This document shows, in pieces, positions 16,261 to 24,900 of a stretch of DNA of 64,000 nt. The notes below the pieces were generated by a model. That model was not told the DNA's origin, searched no databases, and worked only from the letters and a program-made list of their open reading frames with translations. The DNA lies in NCBI GenBank assembly GCA_948330435.1, contig CAOJBY010000001.1, positions 124,001-188,000 on the forward strand. Reading direction: 5' to 3'. The position numbers and the translations under genes were made by a program. Every line of letters begins with the position of its first letter. Position 1 is the stretch's first letter. This DNA is from an uncultured Lachnoclostridium sp. (GTDB lineage Bacteria > Bacillota > Clostridia > Lachnospirales > Lachnospiraceae).

Positions 16261-18031
16261 CCCTTCCCTCCTCCTTTCCAAAGGAAAGTGTTATGGTTGC
16301 CTCTGTTCCCTTACCGGGGCTGCTCTCAAAGCTGATTCCATAATCATCTCCGTAATAGATCTGTATCCGTTCATTGACATTGTTAAGCCCTACTCCATTC
16401 GATCGGGTGTCTCTGGTGTGCTTTTCAAAAATATGTGCCAGCGTTTCCGAATCCATGCCCTTTCCATCGTCCTGTACCCGGAGAATCATATGATCTCCTT
16501 CCCGAAAGCCCTGAATCCGAAGCAGACCCTTTCCCTCCTTATACTTAATCCCATGATAGATGGCATTCTCCACCAAGGGCTGCAGAATCAGTTTAATCAC
16601 CCTTTCCTGCAGAATATCCGGTTCTACCGCAATCTCATATTCCAGCTTGTCCTTGTACCGCATTTTCTGGATGGTCAGGTAAGTCTCCGTGTATTCCACT
16701 TCCTCCGCCACGGTTACCGTCTCCTGCTCATTGCTGATACTTCGACGCAGAAGCTTTGCCAGTGAGGAGGTCATCCGCACCACTTCCTGATTCTTTCCCC
16801 ATTCGGCCATCCAGATAATGGAATCCAGAGTATTGTAGAGAAAATGAGGATTGATCTGGGATTGGAGTGCCTTTAACTCCGATCTGCGTTTAATCTGCTG
16901 CTCCCGTTCTCTCTGTTCCAGCAGGTTTTGAATCTCTTCTGTCATCATATTAAAGTTTCGGCTCAAATGTCCTATCTCATTCTCATCCCGAACCGCCAGG
17001 GCTGCATGGGCAAAATTACCTTTTTCAACCTCTTTCATAGATTTTTCCAGTGCCTTAATGGGCTTGGTTATTTCATCTGACAGAAGATAAGCAAGAACAA
17101 AGGCCGCCATAAACAAGGCCAGGGCAATCAACAGATAAATCTTTCGGGCTTCCTCCGTCCGCCGCATTAACTCCGATACCATAGATACTCCCACTACAAT
17201 CCATCCGGTCCGTTGGGATCTGGAGATCGTATACAGACGCCCGTCCTCTGTTAAGAAAGAAGACTCCCTTGACTCCATTACTTCATCAATCAGTTCCTGC
17301 TTCATGCCGCTGTAGATAAGCTGCTGTTGGGGATGGTATACAATCCCCCCGTTTTCGTCCAGGATATAAATGTATCCCCGATTCCCCAGGCTAAGCCGTT
17401 CGCACAGATCACTGATCGCACTATAATTCAAATCAACAAAAAATACGCCTCCCGCTTCCGGCTCCTCTGTTCTGGAAATATTGCGGCTTAAAGTTACTAC
17501 CCAGTCATAGCTTCCATAGATAGCATTCTGTACATGGGAGGAAGAAACTACCGTCTTTTCTCCCGCAGCCACAGCCGCCTGATACCAGGAAAGTCCGGTA
17601 ACTTCAATGTACGGATTCAGCCGTGCTCTTCCGCTGTTAATCAGGGCCCCTCCATCTTTGGAAAGAAGTGCAATATTGACAATGTCGCTTCGGGTGTCTG
17701 TAATGGTCTTAAAAACCCCCAGAATCCGTTCCGGAAGTTCCTCCTCCCTCTCCCTGGAAAGCTCCTGGCCAAACAGGTAATCCCACACATCAGAATTGTC
17801 CGCTACAATCTGGGAAATATTCTCCATATAACCAATGTAAGAGTCTATGTCATTATTCACCTGTCCAATTAACTGTGAAGTATATTCTGTAGAGTTTTCC
17901 AGTACGGCCTCCCTGGTAAAGTTTAAAGAAAGGAGAAGAAAGACCATCAGTGCAAATACAATCAGCACAGCAAAGGAAAAGATAATGGAAGTTCGAATGC
18001 TTCGGAAACGCATGAGTAAATTCTTTTTCAT
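16247..18031 (-). CDS. Sensor histidine kinase, LytS/YesM type
   Basis: 594 aa. Membrane helix 1 (about 14-36), an extracytoplasmic Cache-like sensor region (about 40-285), membrane helix 2 (about 297-318), a HAMP linker (ITKPIKALEKSMKEVEKGNF), then a short His-kinase core with INPHFLYNTLDS carrying the phospho-acceptor His, and a HATPase domain with QPLVENAIYHG, DDGKGM and GVGLNNVNERI. It phosphorylates the response regulator encoded immediately upstream (ATGA overlap). The outside domain may sense the sugar directly or through the membrane-anchored binding protein encoded next. Confidence 0.93.
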   Translation of the reverse strand: MKKNLLMRFRSIRTSIIFSFAVLIVFALMVFLLLSLNFTREAVLENSTEYTSQLIGQVNNDIDSYIGYMENISQIVADNSDVWDYLFGQELSREREEELPERILGVFKTITDTRSDIVNIALLSKDGGALINSGRARLNPYIEVTGLSWYQAAVAAGEKTVVSSSHVQNAIYGSYDWVVTLSRNISRTEEPEAGGVFFVDLNYSAISDLCERLSLGNRGYIYILDENGGIVYHPQQQLIYSGMKQELIDEVMESRESSFLTEDGRLYTISRSQRTGWIVVGVSMVSELMRRTEEARKIYLLIALALFMAAFVLAYLLSDEITKPIKALEKSMKEVEKGNFAHAALAVRDENEIGHLSRNFNMMTEEIQNLLEQREREQQIKRRSELKALQSQINPHFLYNTLDSIIWMAEWGKNQEVVRMTSSLAKLLRRSISNEQETVTVAEEVEYTETYLTIQKMRYKDKLEYEIAVEPDILQERVIKLILQPLVENAIYHGIKYKEGKGLLRIQGFREGDHMILRVQDDGKGMDSETLAHIFEKHTRDTRSNGVGLNNVNERIQIYYGDDYGISFESSPGKGTEATITLSFGKEEGRDEEL

Positions 18032-19644
18032 CCTGTTCGTTTCTCCCTGGCATATTCCGTAGGCGTCCTGCCCGTAGCCTTTTTAAAAGCAATGCTGAAA
18101 TAATGGGGATCCGAAAAACCCACCTCTCTTGCCACCTCATAAGTCTTCATGGACGTATTCTCCAAAAGCTTCTTCGCCTCCCCCATACGCTTCTTAGTCA
18201 GGGATTCAATGAACGTTTCTCCCGTACAGCTCTTAAAGAGTGTGCTGAAATAGCTGGTACTGATAGCCAGATGGCTGCACACAGAGTTTAAGTTCACTTC
18301 GGAATTCATATAATTTTCCTTAATATAGTCCAAAGCCATCAGTGCCTGCTTTTTCCCATAGCTGTCTCTCTGCTCTCCCAAAAGCTTGGAAATATGAATG
18401 CAGATAGCAGTCACGTCCGCCGCCATATCCGTCAAATGCTCATAATCATAAATCCGGTTTAAAAACGTCTTTTCTTCCTCTACAACTATGCTTTCCTTTT
18501 CCTTTATAAGATTAGCTGCACCAATAATAGTCAAAAGGAGATTCTGCATATAGATAATAGAGCGATTACGGTTCGCATAGGAATTTCGGATTTCCTGGGC
18601 AAATTCCCGAACGCACTCCTCTATAGCATCCTCATTTCCGCTTTTTACTTCCTGCACTATCCGGCCAGCCCATTTTGATACGTCAATGGGCCTGTTGCTT
18701 TCCGGTTCTCCCAAAAGTTCCTGCCGCAGAATCCGGCCTCCTCCCATCAGGAACTTCTGTTCCATGACTTCCCTGGCACTGTCATAGGATTGATACAGGT
18801 ACCGAATATTCGGAACAGTCTGTCCCACACCAACGCTTGTCTCAATCAGAAGCAGATGTCGAATGGTTTTTTGAATTTCTCCAAGAGCTTCTTCCATCTG
18901 CCGGTTCAGCTGTTCCTCTGTCTCACTACAGAAAATAATAATGGTCTTCTCCTCCATATTCTGAAAAGCCACTCCCAACTTCCGCCGTTCAATCAGCTCC
19001 TGGGTAATATTGCTGATGGCAAACAGTGCCAGTTCGTCCCGAACATCCTTATACTGGTTTAAAAAGGGTAATAAATCGTCTCCCTCCACAATGGCTGTAT
19101 TAAAAAAACGGCCTGTCAAAGAAATCCCCAATTCTGTCATTTTCTCCTCAAGACCGTCAGGCCGTTCGTTTCCCCTGAGAAGGCTGTTCAGAAACCGACC
19201 TCGCAAAAAGGGCCTGTTACTGATATAGGCCCCTTGCAATTTTTTCAATGTTCTGTTTTTTTCACATTTCTCATCCAGACTTTCCTTCACCCGAAAGAGA
19301 ACCTCTGTAAGCTCTGTGGGTGTAATGGGCTTTAAAATATACTCCATTACCTGATAACGCACTGCCTGTTTTGCATATTCAAATTCATCATACCCACTGA
19401 TGATCACGGTTTTGGTATCAGGATGATTCTCATGAACATAACGTGCCAGTTCAATCCCGTCCACATAAGGCATACAGATATCTGTCAGCAGGAGATCCGG
19501 CGGTGCCTGCTTCATCCGTTCCATAGCATCCCTGCCGTTCTCGCAGCTTGCTATCAATTCAAAGCCCAGCTTCTCCCAGGGAATATTTTCGCTAATCGCT
19601 TCCCGTGTCAGTGCTTCGTCATCTACCAGCAGTGCTTTATACAT
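18028..19644 (-). CDS. Response regulator with AraC-type DNA-binding domain (YesN type)
   Basis: 538 aa. The receiver domain spans 1-120 (acidic pocket DDE at 8-10, phospho-acceptor Asp55 in LLLTDICMP, Lys in YILKP). A long central region of unknown fold follows, then a C-terminal AraC double helix-turn-helix (about 435-538; LAISTSYFSTLFKSCTGETF and AREVGFSDPHYFSIAFKKATG). It probably activates the ABC transporter operon, whose promoter lies beyond the kinase and binding-protein genes. It begins 27 bases after the DUF1002 gene, so it may be transcribed from the promoter near 21570. Confidence 0.93.
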   Translation of the reverse strand: MYKALLVDDEALTREAISENIPWEKLGFELIASCENGRDAMERMKQAPPDLLLTDICMPYVDGIELARYVHENHPDTKTVIISGYDEFEYAKQAVRYQVMEYILKPITPTELTEVLFRVKESLDEKCEKNRTLKKLQGAYISNRPFLRGRFLNSLLRGNERPDGLEEKMTELGISLTGRFFNTAIVEGDDLLPFLNQYKDVRDELALFAISNITQELIERRKLGVAFQNMEEKTIIIFCSETEEQLNRQMEEALGEIQKTIRHLLLIETSVGVGQTVPNIRYLYQSYDSAREVMEQKFLMGGGRILRQELLGEPESNRPIDVSKWAGRIVQEVKSGNEDAIEECVREFAQEIRNSYANRNRSIIYMQNLLLTIIGAANLIKEKESIVVEEEKTFLNRIYDYEHLTDMAADVTAICIHISKLLGEQRDSYGKKQALMALDYIKENYMNSEVNLNSVCSHLAISTSYFSTLFKSCTGETFIESLTKKRMGEAKKLLENTSMKTYEVAREVGFSDPHYFSIAFKKATGRTPTEYAREKRTG

Positions 19645-19671
19645 AACCTTGCATTCTCCTCAAATATATTG

Positions 19672-20562
19672 TTAATCAAATAATTTACTGAAAAAGCCGA
19701 CTATTGCATCAAAAAACCGGGTAATAAAGTTTCCCACCTGCTCAGTATCTATATTATCCAGGTCCAGACCCATGCCTTTCAGCTTTTCATATAGCTCCCC
19801 CGCCTGTTTTGCCAGGGCATCCACATCCAGATCCAACTTGCTGATTTTATTCATAAGTTTGATCAGTTCCGCCACCTGCTCGTCTGTCAGCTCAATGTTA
19901 AACTCTTTCATGGCATTGCGGATAATCCGTTCAATATCTTCGTCCGACTCCACATGCTCTTCTGCAATCTGCTGTTTGATATAGGCAATAATATCAGATG
20001 CCGTTTCCGAGTCTCCAAGTATATCTCCCAGATCTCCCGTTACAACAATCTCATTCACTGCCGTCTCCAGTGCTTCCTCGCCTACAATCTCTCCGGTCAT
20101 TTCTTCATAGCCCTTTACGGCTCCAATAAGTGCTGCCGTTCCCGAAAGATTGGTCGGGCCTGCCACATAGACATCTGCGTCTTTAAGTCCCGCCGTGATC
20201 AGAGCATTCCGATACATATCTATGGTGCAGTAGCTGATATTGTAGGTTGTAACGTTCAGGCCGGATCCCTCTGCAGACGGACGGATCAGAACAGAAGATA
20301 ATGCTTTTGTTCCTATAACACTCGAACCCAAATACTGATCCAAATATTGATGCTCCTGTTCGTTCGTTACATAAATCACTTTATAGTTGTCCAATTCTGC
20401 CGGATCTACTCCCAGCAAGTTCAGTACAACCCCTTTCTGTTCTTCACTCAGGTTTGCCCCCAATGCCAGAATCGGCGTATCGTCCTCCGCCGCAAAGGCT
20501 GTAATACCGGATGTAACCAACAGCACGGCTGCAAGTATCAGGGATAAAAATCTCTTTTTCAT
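19672..20562 (-). CDS. Secreted DUF1002 protein
   Basis: 296 aa. A classical signal peptide with an A-F-A-A cleavage region (about residue 22-25) is followed by a DUF1002 domain (TPILALGANLSEEQKGVVL start; GTKALSSVLIRP; PTNLSGTAALIGAVKGYEEMTG). The C-terminal third is helical and acidic. Family members such as B. subtilis YpuA are exported; their function is unknown. A strong AAAGGAGG site lies before the start. The gene sits between a lipase-like gene and the response regulator with short spacers on both sides. Whether it belongs to the sugar system functionally is not clear. Confidence 0.85.
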   Translation of the reverse strand: MKKRFLSLILAAVLLVTSGITAFAAEDDTPILALGANLSEEQKGVVLNLLGVDPAELDNYKVIYVTNEQEHQYLDQYLGSSVIGTKALSSVLIRPSAEGSGLNVTTYNISYCTIDMYRNALITAGLKDADVYVAGPTNLSGTAALIGAVKGYEEMTGEIVGEEALETAVNEIVVTGDLGDILGDSETASDIIAYIKQQIAEEHVESDEDIERIIRNAMKEFNIELTDEQVAELIKLMNKISKLDLDVDALAKQAGELYEKLKGMGLDLDNIDTEQVGNFITRFFDAIVGFFSKLFD

Positions 20563-20587
20563 AATAATAGTTTCCTCCTTTTTGTTC

Positions 20588-21529
20588 CTACCGTGAACTC
20601 AGATGCTTCTTCAGCCACGCATAGATATCCTCATACACCGTTGTCCGGTCTGTTTCATTCAGAATCTCATGCCTGTCCGTGTCATAAATAATCTTCGTCA
20701 CATCTGACATTCCCACAGCTTCAAATCTACGTTTTACCTGCTCCACTCCTTTTCCAAAGTTTCCAACCGGATCATCGCCCCCTGCCACAAATAATACCGG
20801 CAGATCTTTCGGCATTTTCTTTAAATTGCATTTCTTCGATGCCCCTTCTATGCTGATAAACAAATTGTAATATCCGTTTACAGTAAACCGGAAAGTGCAA
20901 CGCTCGTCCGCCAGGCAGCGGTCCAGGAGCGTTTCATCCTTTGTAATCCAGTCCCGGCTGGTTCTTGCCGGTTTGAAGTATCTATTATAGCCTCCAAATG
21001 CCATGATGTCAATCAAAACGCTCCGGTAATGCCATCCAAATAGGGTTCCCATCCCCCGGCAAAGTCCTTTTCCAAGCCATAAAAGCGGTACTGGCTGTGT
21101 TCCCGTGCCCATAATTACAGCACCCGCAAGGCCTTCTCCCCGCAGACACAGATACTGCCGCAAAAGAAAGGATCCCATACTATGCCCCAAAATATAGTAG
21201 GGTACATCCGGATACTGCTTCTCTGTCAGCAGTCTTAAGTGGTGAATGTCTTTCAGCATAGCCAAATTGCCGCCCTTTTTACTGAAAAATCCATAGTCTT
21301 TTCTGGAGACAATGGACTGCCCGTGTCCCAGATGATCATGTCCCACTACCAGGAAGCCCCTGTCCGTCAGGTACTCCGCAAATTCTTCATAACGCCCAAT
21401 AAACTCTATCATTCCATGAATAATCTGCAGAACTCCTGCTATCTCTCCCTGGTCCGGTTTCCATTCCACCGCATGGATTTTTGTTTTGCCATCCGCGGAA
21501 TCAAAAGTAAATTCCCTTTTTTTGGCCAT
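20588..21529 (-). CDS. Alpha/beta hydrolase, monoacylglycerol lipase/lysophospholipase-like
   Basis: 313 aa, no signal peptide. Alpha/beta-hydrolase fold of the serine aminopeptidase S33 / Hydrolase_4 type: IIHGM oxyanion strand, GHDHLGHGQS, nucleophile elbow GHSMGS (Ser117), GGDDPVGN supplying the Asp, and DRHEILNE supplying the His. It probably hydrolyses monoacylglycerols or lysophospholipids in the cytosol. It is the first gene after an extended -10 promoter (21569-21574) and is followed at 25 bases by the DUF1002 gene. Confidence 0.88.
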   Translation of the reverse strand: MAKKREFTFDSADGKTKIHAVEWKPDQGEIAGVLQIIHGMIEFIGRYEEFAEYLTDRGFLVVGHDHLGHGQSIVSRKDYGFFSKKGGNLAMLKDIHHLRLLTEKQYPDVPYYILGHSMGSFLLRQYLCLRGEGLAGAVIMGTGTQPVPLLWLGKGLCRGMGTLFGWHYRSVLIDIMAFGGYNRYFKPARTSRDWITKDETLLDRCLADERCTFRFTVNGYYNLFISIEGASKKCNLKKMPKDLPVLFVAGGDDPVGNFGKGVEQVKRRFEAVGMSDVTKIIYDTDRHEILNETDRTTVYEDIYAWLKKHLSSR

Positions 21530-21568
21530 TGCATTTATCCTTTCTTACATCTCAAAATAATATCGTTT

Positions 21569-21574
21569 ATTATA
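21569..21574 (-). promoter_or_regulatory. Extended -10 promoter for the lipase/DUF1002/response regulator genes
   Basis: ATGC-TATAAT on the minus strand, a TGN-extended -10, 40 bases before the lipase-like start. No convincing -35 was found. The rest of 21530-21704 has only a short palindrome (CCGGAAAATTCCG, near 21669). Confidence 0.5.
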
Positions 21575-21704
21575 GCATAGTTCCTAAAGAAGATCTGAAT
21601 ATTTTATAAAAATTTAAGGCATTTTTATTGTATTTTAACGAAAGAACCGGCGTTCTCCTCCTTTTATCCGGAAAATTCCGCCGATTCCATTCTCTCTCAT
21701 TTCC

Positions 21705-22337
21705 TTATTTTTTCTTGCTTTCCAACAGTGTAAATGCAAAATCCTTAATGGCCCTGGCTGCTTCCTCATAAGTCATATCCGTGGTATTAATACATAAATC
21801 ATAATTACGCATGCTCTCCCACTCCTGACCGGTAAAATAGCGGTAGTAATCACGACGGTAACGGTCTGTCTTGGTAATAAATTTGTCTGCTCTCTTCCAG
21901 TCGATCTTCTGGCGGTTCATTTCTTTCTGAATACATTTTTCTCTGGAAGCATAGATAAATACCCTTACCAGATTCGGCTTGTCATTCAGCACATAATCCG
22001 CAGCCCTTCCAATTACTACGTAAGACGAAACCTCTGCCAGTTCACGGAGCACTTTAGCCTGATAGTTAAAGAGATTGTTATTGGAAGTAAAGTCCTCCTT
22101 CTCCGGTGGAATCAGCTCACCATTATATACCTTCTGTGATGCCCGAAATAAAAGGCTCTTCTTCTGATCCTCATCAGCCCTGGCAAATAATTCCTGACTG
22201 ATGCCGCTTTCATCAGAAGCCAGCCGCAGCAGATTCCGGTCATACAGTTCAACCCCCAGATCCTTTGCCAAAATTCTTCCGATAGAGGTTGCTCCGCTTC
22301 CGCAGGTTCTTGTAATAGAAATTACGAAATTATCCAT
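21705..22337 (-). CDS. Cytidylate kinase-like protein
   Basis: 210 aa, P-loop kinase of the cytidylate-kinase-like family (Cytidylate_kin2). The N-terminus VISITRTCGSGATSIGRILA is a modified Walker A with GSGATS in place of GSGKST, typical of this family. The C-terminal half has DRYRRDYYRYFTGQEW and the NYDLCINTTDMTYEEAA segment. The true CMP kinase is normally encoded elsewhere, so the substrate is unknown. The start at 22337 is preferred over the GTG at 22346 because AGGGG lies 8-9 bases before it. A consensus promoter is at 22400-22428. Confidence 0.82.
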   Translation of the reverse strand: MDNFVISITRTCGSGATSIGRILAKDLGVELYDRNLLRLASDESGISQELFARADEDQKKSLLFRASQKVYNGELIPPEKEDFTSNNNLFNYQAKVLRELAEVSSYVVIGRAADYVLNDKPNLVRVFIYASREKCIQKEMNRQKIDWKRADKFITKTDRYRRDYYRYFTGQEWESMRNYDLCINTTDMTYEEAARAIKDFAFTLLESKKK

Positions 22338-22399
22338 ATTCCACACCCCTTACCCGGCACCGCACATGCAGTCCGAAATTTTCGTTTTCTTCTACTTCC

Positions 22400-22428
22400 A
22401 TGATAAAAGTTTACGTGCATTTTGTCAA
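22400..22428 (-). promoter_or_regulatory. Promoter for the cytidylate kinase-like gene
   Basis: TTGACA (22423-22428 on the minus strand), a 17-base spacer and TATCAT (22400-22405). It gives a leader of about 55 bases. Confidence 0.6.
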
Positions 22429-22470
22429 TTTAAACTTACCATTCACGGCTCCCAGAAAACCACTTCCGAA

Positions 22471-22499
22471 TTGACACTCTTTTCCTCCAATGCTATTAT
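22471..22499 (+). promoter_or_regulatory. Promoter for the large membrane protein gene
   Basis: TTGACA (22471-22476), a 17-base spacer and TATTAT (22494-22499), followed by a GGAGG ribosome site and the ATG at 22558. Confidence 0.65.
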
Positions 22500-22557
22500 C
22501 AAAGTAAAAGTCAGCACTCTTTGATGTGTCTGTGAAGTTATGGAGGCTTAGGTTATA

Positions 22558-24627
22558 ATGAAAAAATATATGGAAGCTATCAAAAAATCCCATCCAGGCA
22601 TTCTTCTGATTGGAGCAATCCTGCTGGCCTTTATTTTGGAATTGGGTGTCTTTCAGTTCTCTTACTTTTCCCAGTACTTCGGGGACTACACCCGCATGGA
22701 GTTAGATCTCTCTGCTATGGACGGATTTAATGGCGAAGCACTTCCTCTTCTTCCAGAGAACCCGACAGTTTCCTTTAACGACCTGTCTATACCCGTTCGC
22801 AGTGTTACGGTCCGCACTTCCGGCCCCTCACAGTTGTTATACGGAAATATCGGAATCTGTGATGAAGCGAATGCTTACCGGACAATGGGTGCCGGTAGCT
22901 TCCAAGTTAATCCCGGAGGCCAAAAGTCCGTTTTTACAGTACCCATCAATAGCCATGGCTCTCTGACCAGGCTTCGCATTAACTTTACAGAACAACCCCA
23001 TGCACCAGTTTTTCTTCTCTCAGTAGTACTGAATGAGCATATCCCCTTTCAGGTTCACTGGCTGCGCCTATTGCTTATGGCCGGATTCCTTTTTGCCCTT
23101 GCTGCAACTTTGTGTTATCGTCTCTATGAAATAGATTATTGTCCGGAAAAGAAGAGCCATCGGCTGATGAACCTGGCTGTTTTGGCCCTCTGTCTCTTTG
23201 TCTCCTGTGGAATTTTATACAAGGCAGATGCCGCCCATTCCTATCTTCGTTCCTACCCATCTCTGGATGAGATCCGTTCTCCGGAAATGGTTGTGGACGC
23301 CTATATGCAGCAATTGGATGCATTTGAAAAAGGGCAGCTTTCTCTGGATCTGGATGTCAATCCCGAATTGGAAGCCCTTGACAACCCATATGACAGGGGA
23401 GAACGTGACAAAAAAGACATTAGTTACCATTGGGATCGTGCCTACTATAATGGAAAATATTACTCTTATTTTGGTTTGGCCCCTCTATTTATGGTGTATT
23501 ATCCTGTATACTGGCTCACCGGAATGCTTCCTACAGATCTTCTGGCTGGCTCTGTATTGTCTGTTTTTGCTATTTTTGCTGTTTTTGTAGCTATACATGG
23601 GTTGTTTATTACTTTCCGGCCTCGGGCAAATCTGCTTTTATTTCTCATTGGTGAAGCCGCTGTAGTGTCCGGAAGCTTTTTATATCTGATGCAGGCGTCT
23701 TTAAGTTTTTACTACCTGCCTCTCATCAGTGCAGTGGGATGGATGGCTGCCTTTATTGCCTTTTCCACTTTTGCATGTCAAAGTACAAAAAAAGGCCGGA
23801 AGATTTTGCTTTTTGCTCTCTCCGGCATTTCCGTGGTGATGCTGGTACTTTCCCGGCCTAATATGGTGCTTTTGGCTATTGCCTTTGCAGCACCGTTATT
23901 TCTTCGGATTCTCTTTGAACGCTCCAGGCCATTTCAGGAAAAGCTATTATGCGTGCTCCCTTTCTTAATTCCTGTTTTTATTGGCGGTGGAGCTATTATG
24001 TACTATAATTTTATTCGTTTTGATTCCGTGTTTGAATTTGGGACCACTTTCCAGCTTACAGAGAGTGATATTCGGTATAATCATATTGTCCTGAATATGC
24101 ATCACTTTGCTTCCATGTTCTATCACTACTTTCTGGAATCCTTTGTCTCTCTGGAGTTCTTCCCATTTCTGCGGTTTACCACAGAAAAATGTGTGGATTT
24201 TGGCAATTACCTGTATCAGGAATATAGCGTCGGACTGTTTCAGATGCCTTTAAACCTTGGTGTCTTTCTGATATATTTCCTTTTTGATTCAAGAGAAAAA
24301 AAGGATTCTCTGAAAAAATGGACTTACTGCCTATTTCTCCTTGGAATTCTTGTTCTCGGCTATCTTGATTTTCTTCTGGGAGGTATTCATATCCGTTATG
24401 TCTGTGACTTAAGCCTGTCTGTTAGCCTGTTGGCTTTCTTTCTTCTGTTGGAATATGTTCATTTTGACAAAACCCGTTCCTCCCGGATTCTGTATATAAT
24501 TGTCATGGGAGCTTTGCTCGTCACCATTGGGCAAGGCTGGCTTACTATCTTTTCCAATGAGACCAATGCAATCTTACAAAGAAATCCCGATTTTTACTTA
24601 TTGGTTGCCCAGATATTTCATTTATAA
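22558..24627 (+). CDS. Large polytopic membrane protein, GT-C glycosyltransferase-like
   Basis: 689 aa, one of only three plus-strand genes in the window. One N-terminal membrane helix (about 14-36), a soluble beta-rich extracytoplasmic stretch (about 40-160), then roughly ten membrane helices from 165 on. A conserved-looking outside loop, DRAYYNGKYYSYFGLAPLF (about 295-315), sits before the main helix bundle, as in several Firmicute membrane proteins with a GT-C-type layout. I do not recognise a defined family and see no proven catalytic residues. It has its own consensus promoter and no operon partners; the tRNA-Pro terminator region lies just past its stop. Confidence 0.75.
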   Translation: MKKYMEAIKKSHPGILLIGAILLAFILELGVFQFSYFSQYFGDYTRMELDLSAMDGFNGEALPLLPENPTVSFNDLSIPVRSVTVRTSGPSQLLYGNIGICDEANAYRTMGAGSFQVNPGGQKSVFTVPINSHGSLTRLRINFTEQPHAPVFLLSVVLNEHIPFQVHWLRLLLMAGFLFALAATLCYRLYEIDYCPEKKSHRLMNLAVLALCLFVSCGILYKADAAHSYLRSYPSLDEIRSPEMVVDAYMQQLDAFEKGQLSLDLDVNPELEALDNPYDRGERDKKDISYHWDRAYYNGKYYSYFGLAPLFMVYYPVYWLTGMLPTDLLAGSVLSVFAIFAVFVAIHGLFITFRPRANLLLFLIGEAAVVSGSFLYLMQASLSFYYLPLISAVGWMAAFIAFSTFACQSTKKGRKILLFALSGISVVMLVLSRPNMVLLAIAFAAPLFLRILFERSRPFQEKLLCVLPFLIPVFIGGGAIMYYNFIRFDSVFEFGTTFQLTESDIRYNHIVLNMHHFASMFYHYFLESFVSLEFFPFLRFTTEKCVDFGNYLYQEYSVGLFQMPLNLGVFLIYFLFDSREKKDSLKKWTYCLFLLGILVLGYLDFLLGGIHIRYVCDLSLSVSLLAFFLLLEYVHFDKTRSSRILYIIVMGALLVTIGQGWLTIFSNETNAILQRNPDFYLLVAQIFHL

Positions 24628-24641
24628 TCTATATTTTGTTT

Positions 24642-24683
24642 CATACAAAAAACCGGAACTCTCATCTGTTATAAGAGTTCCGG
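24642..24683 (-). terminator. Terminator of tRNA-Pro, also downstream of the membrane protein gene
   Basis: A 10-bp perfect stem, CCGGAACTCT (24653-24662) with AGAGTTCCGG (24674-24683). On the minus strand it is followed by TTTTTTG, a good terminator for the tRNA. On the plus strand the following T run is poor, so it may act only partly in that direction. Confidence 0.75.
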
Positions 24684-24752
24684 CATTCTTCACTCCGTTC
24701 CGGTCGATGCAAAACTGATATCCACCGGACGTCATGTGCCCCTGCCAAGGAG

Positions 24753-24826
<74 letters not shown>

Positions 24827-24857
24827 TTATTCCTTTGTTTTGCTGTCAGCATTAACT

Positions 24858-24886
24858 ATATTATCATAGAATTTGTTATTTGTCCA
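24858..24886 (-). promoter_or_regulatory. Promoter for tRNA-Pro
   Basis: On the minus strand TGGACA (24881-24886), a 17-base spacer and TAATAT (24858-24863), about 32 bases before the tRNA 5' end and just past the stop of the upstream gene. Confidence 0.5.
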
Positions 24887-24900
24887 GCAAAAAATACAGA

